From the NCBI GenBank assembly GCA_947683425.1, contig CANTUQ010000035.1:5627001-5691000 (forward strand): a stretch of 64,000 nucleotides of DNA, read 5' to 3'. This document shows, piece after piece, positions 59,038-64,000 of the stretch. Below the pieces are notes generated by a model. That model worked only from the letters and a program-made list of their open reading frames with translations. It ran no database searches and had not been told where the DNA came from. This DNA comes from Excoecaria cochinchinensis. Taxonomy: Eukaryota > Streptophyta > Magnoliopsida > Malpighiales > Euphorbiaceae. Position numbers and translations under genes: made by a program. Numbering within the stretch: the stretch's first letter is position 1; each line of letters opens with the position of its first letter.

Positions 59038-61607
59038 CATATGGTCAAAATAGGGGTGAGGGACGGGCAGCCCACCCTTGAGGGACAGGCATCACTCACT
59101 AATTAGCACATGAGGGACGGGCCAAACAACTCTTAAAACCATTTCCATTCCACCTAAACAGATTGCAAACTCAATTTGATCATCCCAAAACACATGAAAA
59201 ACATCATTTTCAGACAAAGTAGTCTTCTTAAGAATTAATACACAGGATGTTAGATTTCTAATGTCACAAATTTCAAGTCATTTGGAGCTCTAACCAAAGA
59301 GATATACCTTAGAATATCTACACTGCTCCAAAGACACACCTGAGGAATTTTAGCTACTGTAATAGGCAATTTTGAAGCCCTTAGAGTTAGAAATAAATTA
59401 TGGTTATTTCTAAGACTTTTATATAGAAAGAGGTCAATCTTCAAAAATAACTAGCATCATGAAATTTGGAGTTCTAAAACTCAACTTATGATCAAAATAG
59501 TGACCAGAGGTCAATCTGACCCTCTGGAGAGAATTTGTCCCAATACCACGGATAAATAGAAACCCTTCTGTTTTGGCCATTTTTGAGGGCCTTAGAGACG
59601 GAATTATCTCATGTTAATTTCTAGGACTTTTATAAGTATGGAATTAATGGTTCTAACAGCACTAGAATCACTTAATTTGGAGTTCTCAAACTCCACTTAT
59701 GCTGGAAATGGTCTCCAAGGGTCAGACAAAATCAAAACGGAATTTCCCTTTTCCACTTCATCTACCCAAATTAATCACTTCCACAACATTATTCAACACA
59801 ACTCAACTCAAATTCACATATATCATCCATACACATATACACTTACACAAATTAATAATAATTATACAAAAACATCTAAAATTCCCAAATCTCATTTGAT
59901 GACTTCTTCATGTTTACGTTTGCCTTCTTTCTTCTTCTTTCTCCATTTCTTTGCACCCAATAGCTTTTTCTTCTAATTAGCACATCAAATTCATTAATAA
60001 TTAAGCAAATCACCATTTTTCCAACTCTCATGAATATGAGGAAAAGCGGAAAAAGAACTTCATATTTTCTTACCTTTATAACCCAAAATTGCACTAAAAT
60101 CCATTCTCTACACATAGATTTCCTTAGAGCACAATTTTATTAAGTTGAGAGAGGAATTTTGGTAGAACAACTGAAGAAGAAGGAGCTTCCCTCTCCTCCC
60201 CTTATGGCCGGCCATCATTTGGCCAAAATATGTGGCCATAATTCATCTTTATCTTAAATTCAAAATGTCAAAGTCTTATTGGTCCAATTTTGATGTTTAT
60301 GCTCAATTCCAATTTGATCCTCCATCTATTATCTCTTCATACATTTAGCATATAATTAATCCATTCACCTACATTGACCCACATACTTAATTAATTCCTT
60401 CAATTTAATCTATTTAAATTACAACTTAACAAATTACCGATATACCCTTAACTTTTATTTCTCTCACTTCTCAGACTCAACTTCTCATAAAAATAATTCT
60501 AAACTTCTCATAATATATTAATTAGTTTACACGAATATTTTCAAGTCAATCAGAGATAGTTTTTCGATCCAGTTCACTTATACCAGTTTGATAACCCAAA
60601 TTTTTATATCACCGTAAAATTAATTTCTCTTTACCATATGATTCTCCTCATTAATATGAGCATGTCCTTATTTTTAAATTATTTTTTAAAGATCCGAAAC
60701 ATCATTTCTTGCCTCAAGGTCTATAATTATCGAATTACTAATTTGCCCTCAATCTTCCAATTAATACCAAATGCATCCTCAACTACATTTAACCATTTCT
60801 ATTAGTCAGTTTCACATTTCAATCACTTTTATACTCTGAACACATGCGAATTTGATTGGGGTACATTTCGGGTAATTACACAAATCATCAATATTCAACC
60901 AATAAAGCACAAATTCCCAAACCACTTTCTCCTATGCTCCTTCTTGGATCACCTTGTGCTTCTTTCTCCTACCTTATCCTTTCCTTTTGATCCACAAGCC
61001 TTCTCCATTACAATTCATTTCCAATTTCTAGAATTGAAATTAGAAATCAAAGACCCAATTCAAACCATGAGGAGGAGAAGAAGAAAGCTATATCAAAACC
61101 CTTACCTTTAACTTGCAAAAACACTTAAAGAACACAAACTACATGAAGCATTCTTGAGCAAAACTCTAAATGAAGATTTGTGCAATTGAATTGTGAGGAA
61201 AAGAAACAAAAATGTAGAAACTAATCTCTCATGGATGGCCGACCAAAGAGAGGTGGGAAAAAGCCAAACTCCACCTCATCTCATCCTTTATTTATGCATG
61301 CAAATGCATTAGGTGGGTTAGCCATCAATTGACACATGCATTCCACTTTCACACACTTACACATACTTAATCCATTCTTTAATTAATTAATCCCTTATTA
61401 ACCTTAATTAATCCATCATTAAAACTTAATCATAAAAATATCCATTTAATCACTTAGCTATTTTCTTTCATGCAATTAAATCCCTCTTAACTTTTCAATT
61501 TAACTGATTAAGTCCCAAACACAAATACTTAATCAATTTCACAACTTAAACCCCTCTTGTACCCTAAGAGTATATAATATGACTAGGGTACAAGTTGGGG
61601 CCTTACA

Positions 61608-62700
61608 TGCATGGATATTCAATGACTCACAGGTATGGCGGAGTAGTTGTTACAACCTGCTAATGTGGACTACTTGGAGTTTGGGTCCCTTCCTCTCCTT
61701 CTTCCTGTAGCGATGGTGACACTTATATGCCCCTTTGAGGCACCTGGTTGAGGGAGATATTTTTATTCATATTATTGCACTTGTACATAGCTTGTCTTTA
61801 CATTGCCAGTTGGGTTGTTGGTCTTTATATTTCTCACTTTTATATCACTATGCTGGATATGTATGTTAACACTTTCACTTATATTGTTATGTCAGTGTTG
61901 CTTTTCATATGTGTTTACGTATTTTTGTTTGTCATATAATGACACAACAAAGCATAATTACCATTGCACCGCATAAGTCCAAAACAAAAAAGCAAAGAAA
62001 ATAATAATAATAAAAAAAAATAATAAAGAAAACAACAAAACACAAGAAAAAAAAGATAAAGATAATGAATGAACATCATCATAATGCAAAATCATTTTTT
62101 TCTCATAATTACATTATATCATAAAGGAAATTAATTAATATTTCCAATATAACTTTAACTTGCTTTAAAGGGCAACATCACATATCGTGTGATCGACCAA
62201 CCATTCTAATATTAATACATGCAAGCTTTGACATCGCAGAGGGCAAGCTAATAAACTATTAAAACTTATTGCTCTCAGACATTTAAACATCTACACTCAG
62301 TGCGGCGTCAGGACCGCCTACGTCCAGGCCATTCATTTCACTTCAAGGGGTAAGCTAATAAGCTTTTGATTTTAGAACAAATGCCCCAATATATAGAATT
62401 TTTGTGGGTAAATTGTCGTAACTAGTCCACAAGGCTATATTGCAGTCTATTTGATCAGTCTACAAGGTCTATTCATCATTTTCCTAAGTCCATACGGGTC
62501 CATTATAGTTTACCTTCGCCAGTGTGCAAGGTGTTGCCATGGCACAAAACAAGGTTTAATCACGGGCCACTATCATTAGTCTATAAGTTTTAACCATATT
62601 AGTTCTGTAGTGCTCCCTATAGGTAACCTATAAAACCTATCACGTAATCCAAGACTACCTGTAGTGGAGTATCACACAATAGCAAAAAGAGTTTTGCTAA
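61608..62700. other. Unassigned repeat-like sequence
   Basis: No reading frame, LTR end, primer site or polypurine tract could be recognised. There is an A-rich tract (61980-62075) and mixed-composition text with no similarity that I can see to the other elements. It may be the interior or the LTR of a further element. Confidence 0.3.

Positions 62701-64000
<1,300 letters not shown>

Larger units (their letters stand above)
323..61607 (-). mobile_element. LTR E: long solo-like LTR hosting elements A and F
   Basis: On the minus strand this LTR starts TGTAAGGCCCC (at 61607) and ends GAGTGTTACA (at 323). Removing element A (1034-52631) and F (54076-59037) leaves 323-1033, 52637-54075 and 59043-61607, about 4.7 kb. 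The order of landmarks matches the other LTRs: a possible TATA (GCATAAATAAAGG, minus, near 61290), subrepeats at 59340-59760, a GC-rich GAGGGACGGGC array at 59055-59122, the ATAGGCATGCCTAT palindrome near 53302, a hairpin ladder at 52860-53290, a companion dyad at 694-710 and a CTAAG hairpin near 654-670. No primer-binding site lies beside 323 and no polypurine tract beside 61607. The flanking bases (TAAAT and TGCAT) do not form a target duplication. A solo LTR made by inter-element recombination is the best reading. Confidence 0.55.

Noticed and set aside
59611..59976. 121-codon plus frame near the E subrepeats
   Set aside because: Antisense to the LTR, with no domain. It ends in a homopolymer-rich CT tract.

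Overview
This window is plant nuclear DNA made almost entirely of nested LTR retrotransposons. It is A+T-rich. I found no host gene, tRNA, rRNA or bacterial-type feature. The evidence for a flowering plant is the set of Ty3/gypsy lineages: a Tekay/Del-like chromovirus with a chromodomain, CRM/Galadriel-like chromoviruses, and Tat/Ogre-like elements. Most primer-binding sites match initiator tRNA-Met (TGGTATCAGAGC). The species cannot be told from the sequence. A heterochromatic or pericentromeric location is likely but inferred.

Layout, outermost first. LTR E (minus, 323-61607) is interrupted by element A and by element F. Element A (plus, 1034-52631) is a decayed Tekay/Del-like chromovirus. 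It holds a gag-only Tat/Ogre-like element in its 5' LTR (2104-12200), a truncated CRM/Galadriel-like element G in its reverse transcriptase (15493-20733), and a solo LTR B in its integrase (21886-49480). B is split by element C (22799-45604), a large-LTR element with a non-coding interior. C contains element H (24584-33479), a solo Tat-like LTR I (34319-37185) and a solo LTR D (39296-42096). F (54076-59037) is a young gag-only relative of G. The nest is therefore five levels deep (E > A > B > C > H/I/D). Five-base target duplications support nearly every junction: CAGCT, GAGGT/GAAGT, AGTAG, ATGCC, GTCGC, TAATC, CATAT and AAATT/AAATC. E is the exception.

Nothing here looks able to move by itself. 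A carries all polyprotein domains, but they are broken by stops and insertions. G keeps gag, protease and part of RT. F and the Tat element keep only gag. C and H have no coding interior. The many CAG-to-TAG changes in A suggest long-term methylation decay.

The most unusual signal is in the LTRs rather than in any protein. The tRNA-Met-type LTRs (A, C, D, E and the partial LTR at the right edge) share an ordered set of short dyads although most of their sequence has diverged. The order is a GC-rich dyad array, the palindrome ATAGGCATGCCTAT, a ladder of mini-hairpins about 25 bp apart, a companion hairpin, and a CTAAGC-loop-GCTTAG hairpin 300-450 bp before the LTR end. H and B carry related hairpins. 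Several stems differ between copies but stay paired, which suggests a selected nucleic-acid structure.
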